Below, piece by piece: positions 53,984 to 61,514 of a stretch of DNA of 64,000 nucleotides. Made by a program: the position numbers and the translations under genes. The notes under the pieces were generated by a model. The model saw only the letters and a program-made list of their open reading frames with translations, had not been told where the DNA came from and made no database searches. Positions within the stretch are counted from its first letter, which is position 1. The number at the start of each line of letters is the position of its first letter. Source of the stretch: Bacteroides intestinalis DSM 17393 (GTDB lineage Bacteria; Bacteroidota; Bacteroidia; Bacteroidales; Bacteroidaceae). The stretch covers positions 62,001 to 126,000 of the forward strand of contig NZ_ABJL02000008.1 in NCBI RefSeq assembly GCF_000172175.1, read 5' to 3'.

Positions 53984-54565
53984 ATGAGTGCATTTACAGA
54001 AATAATGGAATACATTCGGACTTTTGAAAAGTATGGATGTAAAGAATATGAAAACGGGACAAAAGAATACGGTCATGCACCTTTCATTGCTCCTGAAGCA
54101 TATAATTTTTGCGTCTTTGCTACGCTAAATGAAGATGATATTGTTGAGTTAGAACGAGATTTGAAAAGAGAAATTCCGTCTCAATTTCGCTCGTTTTTAA
54201 TGACAGATACAAATGGATTACATCTTTTCCACCATTTCAGTTTATATGGAATAAGAAAATCTTACAACCGAGATTTAAATGCAACTCCAGAGCCTTTTGG
54301 CTTACTTGAGCCGAACATTTACGAAAAACCTAAAAATGCAAAAGACACTTATTTTTTCATAGGCGGATATAGATATGATGGTTCGAAGCTCTATATAGAC
54401 TCTGAAGATGGAAAAGTTCATTTCTGTAAACGTAGAGATGCTTCATCTCTTTTAGCTTGGGATTCATTCGAGGATATGCTTTTATCTGAATCCAAAAGAA
54501 TATTTACTCTTTATGATGATAGAGGTAGAATGCTTGCGCCAAGCGAAAAAACACTACCGATATAG
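53984..54565 (+). CDS. Cassette 6: SMI1/KNR4 (SUKH) family immunity protein
   Basis: 193 aa. The SUKH pattern is visible: LNEDDIVELERDLKREIPSQ (helix and conserved Pro), FRSFLMTDTNGLHLF (the NG loop), YFFIGGYRYDGSKLYIDSED, then AWDSFEDML. SUKH proteins are among the most widespread immunity folds against contact-dependent and T6SS toxins. It is cytoplasmic. The cassette spans 53954-54619 and shares its first bases (TTAGTCGCTTGAAAAATAAA) with cassette 5. Confidence 0.85.
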   Translation: MSAFTEIMEYIRTFEKYGCKEYENGTKEYGHAPFIAPEAYNFCVFATLNEDDIVELERDLKREIPSQFRSFLMTDTNGLHLFHHFSLYGIRKSYNRDLNATPEPFGLLEPNIYEKPKNAKDTYFFIGGYRYDGSKLYIDSEDGKVHFCKRRDASSLLAWDSFEDMLLSESKRIFTLYDDRGRMLAPSEKTLPI

Positions 54566-54569
54566 AATG

Positions 54570-54628
54570 AAGCGACTAACAAACAGCACTACCACTTGAA
54601 GCGGAACGCTGTCAAACCATTAGCATCG
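54570..54628 (+). repeat. Cassette site S6 (type A)
   Basis: The left box AAGCGACTAA (54570-54579) is complementary to the first 10 bases of cassette 6. The core has CAAACAGC..CTTGAAG..GGAACGCTG. The right box TTAGCATCG (54620-54628) opens cassette 7. CCATTA replaces ACATTA. Confidence 0.88.
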
Positions 54629-54649
54629 AAAAATTATAATTAAACCAAT

Positions 54650-56122
54650 ATGAAAGCAAAGATAGGAGATGTCTATACTATCTATAATAATCGTTTAAGG
54701 CTTTATACAGCCTGTCAGATTACAAACGTAATAGAGGATAAGGGCGACGCAATTTGTCTTTACCTGGATTGGACTGGAGAATCGCCTCTTCATCTAGTAC
54801 AGATGGAAAATCTCCAACCTCTTTATATGGATTTCATGTATTGGGAGAGGCAATTATGTATAGCCAATGTCGATATAGATGTTCCAGCTTATTTTATATT
54901 TGTAGGTAATATTCCTCCTCTTACAAACGAGGAAAACTCATATTTTGGTACAGGGAATTATGGGTATGATGTATATAGGCAAATTAAATGGCAACAGATT
55001 CCTGAAGAAAGGAGAAAAGCGTTTAAGATTGCAATGAAAAGTGAGGAAACAGTATGGCTTAATGGAACTGAATATAAAATAAGTTCGCACTATGTAGATG
55101 ACGCCCATTGCCCGTTTTCCAAAGCAGATGAATTAAAAGTATTCCCATGTCTTTCTACGCTGGTTCTTAAAGAATATCATCAGGGGCTCATTGAATATTT
55201 GGATAATACACCGTTTATTACAGAACTGACATATAAGGGTAAAGGACAAAGAAGTCTTGATTTTCGTGGTACAAGCCTACGAAAACTTCTCATAGATTTG
55301 ACTGAAATTGATGAACTATGGTTGAATGATGAAATGGAACAGTTATATCTTTTGAATGATAAAATTAGTCCATGTGTCATTCATGCAAGAGATAACGGGG
55401 CTAACCTTCTCTTACAATACCGTAAAATATTTCACCCCTATCCTGAACTTTCCAATCTCAACAGTCTTCATGGCATAGAAATTAATGAAGTGGATATGAA
55501 CGATATATTCTCCGTTTACCCTAATCTGAAAGAACTCTGGTTATGGGGAAAACCCGGGTATATCAGAAACTTCTCGGTACTCGAAAGTTTTAGGAACATT
55601 GAAGTTTTCGCAACGAGGAATCTTTTTGGCTTCAGTTCAGAGGATATTCCTGTGCCAGAACGGATGGAACATCTAAACTGGCTTTGGATGACAAGTTTGC
55701 CAGAAGATGCGGCAAAATGTATAAAAAAATTATACAAGAAGCGAAAAAACGAAGGAATGAATCTTTCCGTCACGCAGGCAAGAAAACCAGAGTGGATAAA
55801 AGAAAATATGGATAATCCATTCAGAGATTGGGATGACAGTGATTATATCTCACCCTCCTCCGCCAAAAAGGCCATTATCCAGTACAGGAAGACACGAAAC
55901 GAGTTACTCGCCCTGAATGTTCAAAATGATCCGGAGGCGCAGACTAAAGCAATTGCTGCGGTAGAGGAATATACAAAGACATTTAATCGAATGAGATGTA
56001 TCGAAACTGATGAACGGGATCTGGTATACGAGGTATTGTGTTCAATAATTGACTACATGAATAATCCAATAATTGATAAGGCAAGATTGCTGGATAGATT
56101 CGAAGAACTACGGGATTTCTGA
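54650..56122 (+). CDS. Cassette 7: large protein with leucine-rich-like repeats, unknown role
   Basis: 490 aa, the largest cassette gene. The N-terminus (KIGDVYTIYNNRLRLYTACQ) has a small beta-barrel look reminiscent of Imm26-type domains. The middle has irregular leucine-rich segments (LSTLVLKEYHQGLIEYLDN, LSNLNSLHGIEINEVDMND, YPNLKELWLWGKPGYIRNF). The C-terminus is helical. No signal peptide. LRR surfaces bind proteins, so toxin binding is plausible but unproven. The cassette spans 54620-56204 with a 9-bp private repeat. Confidence 0.75.
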   Translation: MKAKIGDVYTIYNNRLRLYTACQITNVIEDKGDAICLYLDWTGESPLHLVQMENLQPLYMDFMYWERQLCIANVDIDVPAYFIFVGNIPPLTNEENSYFGTGNYGYDVYRQIKWQQIPEERRKAFKIAMKSEETVWLNGTEYKISSHYVDDAHCPFSKADELKVFPCLSTLVLKEYHQGLIEYLDNTPFITELTYKGKGQRSLDFRGTSLRKLLIDLTEIDELWLNDEMEQLYLLNDKISPCVIHARDNGANLLLQYRKIFHPYPELSNLNSLHGIEINEVDMNDIFSVYPNLKELWLWGKPGYIRNFSVLESFRNIEVFATRNLFGFSSEDIPVPERMEHLNWLWMTSLPEDAAKCIKKLYKKRKNEGMNLSVTQARKPEWIKENMDNPFRDWDDSDYISPSSAKKAIIQYRKTRNELLALNVQNDPEAQTKAIAAVEEYTKTFNRMRCIETDERDLVYEVLCSIIDYMNNPIIDKARLLDRFEELRDF

Positions 56123-56152
56123 GAAACAAGTATAAAAACCGTAAATAAAAAA

Positions 56153-56214
56153 CGATGCTAACAAGCTGCAACCCGACTGAACAAAGGCGGAACGCTGCCG
56201 GACATTACTAACGA
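56153..56214 (+). repeat. Cassette site S7 (type A)
   Basis: The left box CGATGCTAA (56153-56161) pairs with the start of cassette 7. The right box TTACTAACGA (56205-56214) opens cassette 8 and is directly followed by TAACAAA, a possible remnant of another site. Confidence 0.87.
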
Positions 56215-56226
56215 TAACAAATTTGT

Positions 56227-56595
56227 ATGAAAGTTTTTATTGGAGGTGAATTGGAACATAGTATTTCTGATAAGTTTCGTAAAGCAAGAAACTCTGTAAT
56301 AGAATATATGGATTGTCTATGTGATATTTCATATATTAATGAACTAAGTTTCTATGTATTCTGCTTAAAAGGATTTACTACAAATCCATTAAGTCGATAT
56401 TCGAAAAAACGTAATCGGATAGAATTGGAAATTCTACTCCCATTTGATAAATTTGAAACAGCAAATGATTCTCAATGTGTTGAGATATTGAAACAAAGTA
56501 TTCTTGATGCTATTGAGAACTATAAAAATAAAAACATTCCACAACAATATATTGATGTAATTGTAGAAAAAATGAAAGCATCAATTAATGAATGA
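56227..56595 (+). CDS. Cassette 8: Imm44-like immunity protein
   Basis: 122 aa. It starts MKVFIGGELEHSISDKFRKA and later has RYSKKRNRIELEILLPFDKF, matching the order remembered for Imm44 (GE near the start, K/R-S-K.. then a RxxID/LPFxxF strand, then a helix). It is cytoplasmic with no signal peptide. Imm44 is a predicted immunity family from polymorphic toxin loci. The cassette spans 56205-56646 with a 10-bp private repeat (TTACTAACGA/TCGTTAGTAA). Confidence 0.75.
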   Translation: MKVFIGGELEHSISDKFRKARNSVIEYMDCLCDISYINELSFYVFCLKGFTTNPLSRYSKKRNRIELEILLPFDKFETANDSQCVEILKQSILDAIENYKNKNIPQQYIDVIVEKMKASINE

Positions 56596-56597
56596 AT

Positions 56598-56653
56598 TCG
56601 TTAGTAACAAACAGCACTACTGCTTAAAGCGGAACGCTATTGAACATTACAGC
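56598..56653 (+). repeat. Cassette site S8 (type A)
   Basis: The left box TCGTTAGTAA (56598-56607) pairs with the start of cassette 8. The core has CAAACAGC..GCTTAAAGC..GGAACGCTA. The right box TTACAGC (56647-56653) touches the start codon of cassette 9. Confidence 0.87.
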
Positions 56654-56654
56654 T

Positions 56655-57605
56655 ATGGATATAACGAATAGAATTATTGTCGCCTTACTGGAACGAATGA
56701 AAAGTAGAAACAAGAACTTTTCATTATCAAGACCTAAGTTTCATCGGTTGTTTCAAATAAATCCCGATGGCTACTTATGGTATGGCGAGAAACTGGAGCG
56801 GCATTTACTTAACAAATATGGAGAATCGGCTGATACATTGAAATATCTTGATATATATTATTTCATTTCCAATATTGTGCGGTTGTATTACATGCCTAAA
56901 AATTCAAATTCGGAGGAAAACGAGTTTGGAAAGCTATACGCTTATGGCTCCATAATAGGGTTACACCGTTGTCATATTCCAGATAAGCGAATATATCTGA
57001 ACCGATTGTTAAATACTTTACTGTTCTGTTGTCCGACTTCTGAAGAATATATCCGTAGATTCCGCTGGCAAAAAAACGGTATATATTACAAATCGCAGGA
57101 TGTGGAAGTTCTTATTGCCGATACATTTACAGAAATACGGGAATCGGACAAACAATCAGAATCCATTGAAATAGTTGAGTCAATAGTCAATGAGACATAC
57201 CGTTATCTGGTAGGCTCAAATACGGGGCTTCCATTTGTCCGTTCGGAAACTTTATTGCACTACAACCTGAACCCATCTGATTATATGTGGCTATATCAGC
57301 ACGATAAGGAATTGTTTTATACTTGTCTTGATGCAGCAGCATTACAGTCGGAGATTTTCAGTTACAAGTCATTTGTGTACAATTTCAACCTGTATATTCT
57401 AAAAGACGCAAATATATTGGATGAATTGTCCAGATATTCCAAATGTTATGAAGCCGTTTTAGAACTGCTTTTCAAATCCGATTCAATTATGCAGAACTCT
57501 GTTATTCGGCAAATCAAATTATGTAGAAATGAAGATACCATTAAACAGAATAACAGATTGGATGCTATTAACAAATGGCTCAACTCCCTAAACAAGATTG
57601 GTTAG
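56655..57605 (+). CDS. Cassette 9: unknown helical protein
   Basis: 316 aa from the ATG at 56655. An in-frame TTG at 56640 lies inside site S8 and would encode repeat-derived residues, so it was not chosen. The protein is mostly helical and rich in Tyr, Asn and Arg, with SRPKFHRLFQINPDGYLWYG near the start. No signal peptide and no family I recognise. Only 8 bp separate the cassette boundary from the ATG, so its ribosome site lies in S8. Its right end lacks a matching left box, so this cassette may be truncated or fixed. Confidence 0.75.
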   Translation: MDITNRIIVALLERMKSRNKNFSLSRPKFHRLFQINPDGYLWYGEKLERHLLNKYGESADTLKYLDIYYFISNIVRLYYMPKNSNSEENEFGKLYAYGSIIGLHRCHIPDKRIYLNRLLNTLLFCCPTSEEYIRRFRWQKNGIYYKSQDVEVLIADTFTEIRESDKQSESIEIVESIVNETYRYLVGSNTGLPFVRSETLLHYNLNPSDYMWLYQHDKELFYTCLDAAALQSEIFSYKSFVYNFNLYILKDANILDELSRYSKCYEAVLELLFKSDSIMQNSVIRQIKLCRNEDTIKQNNRLDAINKWLNSLNKIG

Positions 57606-57626
57606 CCACAGAACATTAAACATTAG
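57600..57626 (+). repeat. Half site S9 at the right end of the array
   Basis: GGTTAGCCACAGAACATTA resembles the right half of S5. The left half and any box complementary to cassette 9 (expected ...GCTGTAA) are missing. It overlaps the last codons of cassette 9 and marks the end of the array. Confidence 0.7.
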
Positions 57627-57629
57627 AAA

Positions 57630-58220
57630 ATGAGAACACCAGTCATAATCCTGTTATTTGTAATCCTGCTTGCCGTAAGCTGCGGAGAGCCTCCCATGCC
57701 GCCGTCGGACGAGGAAATGATACGCCATTTCACCACGCACGAGGTGGCGTTCCGTAAGGTGTACGAAATCATGGCAGAGAGTTCAGAAGGTAGTTTTCAC
57801 TACCCGCCGCTTTCTCCGGAAGAGGTTATTATACTTGATTCAATGGAGCAAAGCGATACATCCCATGAAACGAATGATGAACAAGACATCCCGGTATATG
57901 GACTGTTGAAGCCGGAGCGAATCCTACTCGACTCCCTGTTATCAGAGATTGGATGCGGTTTTATCCTTGTTGATCGCAGGGAATGGGGAACGGCAGATTC
58001 GGTATATGTGAGCCTCGTTATGCCGTACTACTCCCACGGCATCGTGGATGCCGGAACGTCCAAGAGTTTCGTTTACGATCCCGGATTGAGAAGCCGTCGG
58101 AATATCCGTATCACCGAACATGGCGACCTGAACGAGATCTACCGCAGGACGTACAACGACACCACGCTTTACAAGCCCATCAAGGGAAACTGGTACATCG
58201 AGTTAGACCATTCGATATAA
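57630..58220 (+). CDS. Putative lipoprotein of the insert, possible immunity protein
   Basis: 196 aa. The lipobox is LLAVSC after a hydrophobic segment, followed by GEPPMPPSDEE. The C-terminal part (ADSVYVSLVMPYYSHGIVDA, NEIYRRTYNDTTLYKPIKGN) is beta-rich. It is GC-richer than the cassettes, and no complete cassette site follows it. A periplasmic immunity role is possible, since many T6SS effectors act there, but I recognise no family. Confidence 0.78.
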   Translation: MRTPVIILLFVILLAVSCGEPPMPPSDEEMIRHFTTHEVAFRKVYEIMAESSEGSFHYPPLSPEEVIILDSMEQSDTSHETNDEQDIPVYGLLKPERILLDSLLSEIGCGFILVDRREWGTADSVYVSLVMPYYSHGIVDAGTSKSFVYDPGLRSRRNIRITEHGDLNEIYRRTYNDTTLYKPIKGNWYIELDHSI

Positions 58221-58248
58221 CGGCCCGGAGTCCGTATCAAAGTATGTA

Positions 58249-58641
58249 TCACTTTTTGTCAAGAAGATACATCATAAAGCAGATAATGGCCATCGCAAGG
58301 AAAAATAACAGAACCGCAAGGAGTTCGTTAAACCTGCACTTGGCATAGTGAGACATCACTGCTTTGCCTCGCCATTTGTAAATCCTGCTGACGAGCGACA
58401 TAACGGCAAATGTGACAATGCTAAAAACGACACATGGCAACAATGCCGACACACCTGGAAAAAGCCGGATAGTAACAGTCATCATAGGGAATATCAAAAG
58501 AGCGAAGATATAAATCGAGAGCATCATTTCGCCATCGACCCTGCCTGTTCGTCTTGCCTGCTTCCATTTCTCCCCCATCCACCAGAGGTAGTCCCAGAGA
58601 TAAAACCGTTGCTTATTCTCCTGCCGTTTCATCATGCCCAA
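58249..58641 (-). CDS. Membrane protein, paralogue of the upstream gene
   Basis: 130 aa with three hydrophobic segments (YIFALLIFPMMTVTIRLF, LLPCVVFSIVTFAVMSL, ELLAVLLFFLAMAIICF). The cytoplasmic N-terminus (YLWDYLWWMGEKWKQARRTG) aligns with YRICFIDYMWYVAEIWHERE of the neighbouring gene, so the two arose by duplication. Its start overlaps the end of that gene by 10 bp. Function unknown; context suggests an immunity or toxin-resistance role. Confidence 0.75.
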   Translation of the reverse strand: MGMMKRQENKQRFYLWDYLWWMGEKWKQARRTGRVDGEMMLSIYIFALLIFPMMTVTIRLFPGVSALLPCVVFSIVTFAVMSLVSRIYKWRGKAVMSHYAKCRFNELLAVLLFFLAMAIICFMMYLLDKK

Positions 58642-59027
58642 TGTATAAATCCGAGGTGGAACATCAGCGCTACATTTGCCACGATCAGGGCGATAGCGAT
58701 AAGAACTATTTTGGCGAGCTTCCTGCCGGGATGTTTCATCTTCCCGTAATGTTCACGGAGTGCTTCACGCCGTCCGGCTGTATAGCGTAGCTTGCAGAAT
58801 AAATCGGGAAGAAAGCAGAGAGGAATCACTATGGCCAAACCAATCATCCAGCCGAAAAGGCGCAATATCGGCGGAAACCCAAGCGGTATGAGTAGGACGA
58901 AGAGCCAGCACCAAAACAGTAGCATACGTCCATTGAGATTGGTACGCTCCCTTTCGTGCCATATCTCGGCTACATACCACATATAGTCGATGAAGCAGAT
59001 CCGGTATTTGCGATTGTCCTTTTCCAT
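58632..59027 (-). CDS. Membrane protein, paralogue of the downstream gene
   Basis: 131 aa from the ATG at 59027 (MEKDNRKYRICFIDYMWY). An upstream start at 59054 would overlap the preceding gene by 23 bp, whereas 59027 leaves a 4-bp gap. The hydrophobic segments are MLLFWCWLFVLLIPLGF, FGWMIGLAIVIPLCF and LAKIVLIAIALIVANVALMF. It is the middle gene of a three-gene minus-strand unit. Confidence 0.75.
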   Translation of the reverse strand: MEKDNRKYRICFIDYMWYVAEIWHERERTNLNGRMLLFWCWLFVLLIPLGFPPILRLFGWMIGLAIVIPLCFLPDLFCKLRYTAGRREALREHYGKMKHPGRKLAKIVLIAIALIVANVALMFHLGFIHWA

Positions 59028-59031
59028 ACCG

Positions 59032-59313
59032 TTATCTCCATACAAAGAAACCAACCAATATAAGTATAATCAGAACGCTGACCAACACAATCTGAACCCT
59101 GCGGCGTGTTTCAGGCTTGCAATCATCAAATAACCACAGTTTGCTGTTAAACTGCCAATGACACGCCCATTTCCAACGGAACAGCAACCCTGCAAGCCAT
59201 AGGGCAAGCAACCCGACACCAAACAGCAACCCGTATTTCGGGTGAGCCTGCAACCACTCGAAAAACGCTTCCGCCTTGCTGTTCATTGCTTCGTATATAT
59301 CGGTAACTGTCAT
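59032..59313 (-). CDS. Small membrane protein, possibly Imm17-like
   Basis: 93 aa from the ATG at 59313. The longer frame to 59340 runs into the -7 box, so it was not used. There are two membrane helices (YGLLFGVGLLALWLAGLLF and VQIVLVSVLIILILVGFFV) with a WACHWQFNSKLWLFDDC loop and TRRRVQIV before helix 2. This plan resembles the Imm17 family of small Bacteroides membrane immunity proteins, from memory and with low certainty. It leads a three-gene unit with its own promoter. Confidence 0.68.
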   Translation of the reverse strand: MTVTDIYEAMNSKAEAFFEWLQAHPKYGLLFGVGLLALWLAGLLFRWKWACHWQFNSKLWLFDDCKPETRRRVQIVLVSVLIILILVGFFVWR

Positions 59314-59339
59314 ACTTATAATTAAAAGGATTCCGAACA

Positions 59340-59347
59340 CAAAAATA
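59340..59347 (-). promoter_or_regulatory. Candidate -7 box (TATTTTTG) for the three-gene membrane unit
   Basis: On the minus strand TATTTTTG fits TAnnTTTG and lies 26 bp before the ATG at 59313. No good -33 box was seen. Confidence 0.5.
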
Positions 59348-59467
59348 ATGTTTTCCGTTCACATAATCACTACTTTATGCTCCAAAACACCGGCTGTACG
59401 GTTATAAAACCAGGAAACAGCCCCGGTTAAGGTCACGGAGGTTGTTTGCGGGGGTGTTTGTGTTCAT

Positions 59468-61477
59468 TTAGTTCTGTTCCGGCAGGAGCTTGCAAAGCAC
59501 CGGGTCGTTCTTGATACGTTCCAGTTCCTCGGCGACGATGCGGCCGGCCTCTGCCTTGATACGTTCGTAGTTTTCCTGCACGACCTGTTTCATGTGATCC
59601 GTCCCATTCTCATCCGTGAAGTCGGTAATTTGTGGTATCTTCTTGTACCGGGCCGTTTCCGCTTTCACTTTTTCGTTGTCCACGACAATCTCGCAGTGGA
59701 AAATCTTCTGCTCGATACGTTCGTCGAAATTGTCCGCCACGGCCCCGACGAACATTCCCTGCGTGAGCGTCGAGATCTTCGAGGCCGGGATCAGGCTGTC
59801 CAGCTGCGTGGATATGGATGTCGATTTGTCGCTGCGGCTCAACGTCATGCTCTGCCGCTTCTGCAATACCTTACCGAACCGTTCCGAGAGTGTTTTGGCC
59901 GTTTCACCTACGACCTGCCCGGAGAAGATGTTGCCCACCGTGTTCATCACGACGGCGGCCTCCTTGTCCCCGTAGTCCCTCTTCAACTGTGAAAAATCCT
60001 GGAAGCACAGCAGCACGGCGACCTTGTTGCTTCTGGCCGTGGCGATCAGGTTGTCGAGTCCCTTGAAGTAGATTGTCGGCAGCTCGTCGATGATGATGCC
60101 CGATTTGAGCTGGCCTTTCTTATTTATGAGCTTGACAATCCGGGAATTATACAATCCCAAAGCCGCTCCGTAAATGTTTTGCCTGTCGGGATTGTTCCCC
60201 ACGCAGAGTATCTTGGGATCGTCCGGGTTATTGATGTCGAGCGTGAAGTCATCGCCCGACATGACCCAATATAGCTGGGGCGAAATCATGCGGGAAAGCG
60301 GAATTTTGGCCGATGCTATCTGGCCCTGGAGCTGGTCTTGAGCGCCTCCGAGCCAGGCATCCATAAAGGGGCTGAGGTAGTTTTCGAGTTCCGGGTAGGA
60401 TGTCAGAATCGGGAAAATATCCTCGTACCGCTTGTTCAGGAACTCGATGGCGTGCGGGAAGGTACAATACCGCCCGTTGTCGTAGATGCGCAGGAACCAG
60501 ATCACGGCCGCGAAAAGGATAATGGGGCTTTCCACAAAAAAATCGCCCTGCTTCTGCACCCAACTTCGGTTCAGGTTGAGCATGATGGTATAGGCGCTCT
60601 CGTAGGCGTCCGAAATATCGGTCATGAAGTCCGGGTGAATGGGGTTACAGCGGTGCGAGCGGCGCGGGTCGTCGAAATTTATGACGTAGAAAGTCGGGAT
60701 TTTCTTGTAACCTTTCTGGTGATTCAGCAGGTGGTTGTAGGCGATTTCCGAAAGATCGGGAAACTTGTAGTCATAGATGTATTGGGTATAGCCCTTTTCG
60801 ATTTGCTGTTTAATAAACTGGTTTACAACACAATAACTCTTCCCGCTGCCCGGGCTTCCCATGCAGATGCAAGCCCTTTGCGGGTTTACGACGTTGGCGA
60901 ACCCGTTGTTCCACTGTTTGTTATAGTAAAATTTCGTCGGCAGATTTATGGAGTACTCGTTCTCGATCAGGCGTGTTTCCTGCTGGAATGATTCGTTCTC
61001 GTTGTTGAAAGGGTCATCCATGAGATTGTTCTTCAGCAGGCGGGACATCCACACGCCGCCCATCAAGAGGCAGATATACCCGGCCGATAGGGTCAGTATG
61101 TAGAAAGCCGCGTTCGCCGTTGCCGTCAGCGGCAAGTCCAGCAGCCACCAGTTGAAGAAGAACAGCACGCCTCCCGTGGCCAGCGATGCCGTGATTTTCC
61201 GCCAGGTAATTTTCTCCTCTTTTACTCCTTTTGTCCCGAGGCATGAAAGGGCGAGGAACACGACGGCGAAAAGTTTCGTCCATAGTATATTCCGGAACAG
61301 CCCCGCGGTGCGGTCGAAGTTCAGCAGAATCCTATCGACCACGCCGATATTGATTCCCCATTCCCGTATCTGCCCGTAGCAGAACCAGTAGATGTTGATA
61401 ACCACGAACAAGATACTCAATGCCCGCATGAAATCCATTGTTTTTGCAAGACCCCGAAGGTCGTCTTCCTGTTGCAT
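59468..61477 (-). CDS. mobC: Type IV coupling protein (TraG/VirD4-like, MobC of CTnDOT-type elements)
   Basis: 669 aa. N-terminal membrane helices (FMRALSILFVVINIYWFCY, KLFAVVFLALSC, GVLFFFNWWLL, AAFYILTLSAGYICLLMGG) precede a cytoplasmic ATPase. Walker A is MGSPGSGKSYCVVNQ near residue 208 and Walker B is SGIIIDELPTIYFKG. A conserved QDFSQLKRDYG follows. It links the relaxase-DNA complex to the conjugation channel. It is the third gene of the mobA-mobB-mobC order on the minus strand. Confidence 0.92.
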   Translation of the reverse strand: MQQEDDLRGLAKTMDFMRALSILFVVINIYWFCYGQIREWGINIGVVDRILLNFDRTAGLFRNILWTKLFAVVFLALSCLGTKGVKEEKITWRKITASLATGGVLFFFNWWLLDLPLTATANAAFYILTLSAGYICLLMGGVWMSRLLKNNLMDDPFNNENESFQQETRLIENEYSINLPTKFYYNKQWNNGFANVVNPQRACICMGSPGSGKSYCVVNQFIKQQIEKGYTQYIYDYKFPDLSEIAYNHLLNHQKGYKKIPTFYVINFDDPRRSHRCNPIHPDFMTDISDAYESAYTIMLNLNRSWVQKQGDFFVESPIILFAAVIWFLRIYDNGRYCTFPHAIEFLNKRYEDIFPILTSYPELENYLSPFMDAWLGGAQDQLQGQIASAKIPLSRMISPQLYWVMSGDDFTLDINNPDDPKILCVGNNPDRQNIYGAALGLYNSRIVKLINKKGQLKSGIIIDELPTIYFKGLDNLIATARSNKVAVLLCFQDFSQLKRDYGDKEAAVVMNTVGNIFSGQVVGETAKTLSERFGKVLQKRQSMTLSRSDKSTSISTQLDSLIPASKISTLTQGMFVGAVADNFDERIEQKIFHCEIVVDNEKVKAETARYKKIPQITDFTDENGTDHMKQVVQENYERIKAEAGRIVAEELERIKNDPVLCKLLPEQN

Positions 61478-61514
61478 AACCGTAAGATTTAATAAATGAA
61501 TGATAATTGAGATG

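Noticed and set aside
50491..57626. Interspersed repeats considered as a CRISPR array
   Set aside because: The spacers are 400-1500 bp complete genes, the repeats differ in their outer boxes, and no cas genes are present.
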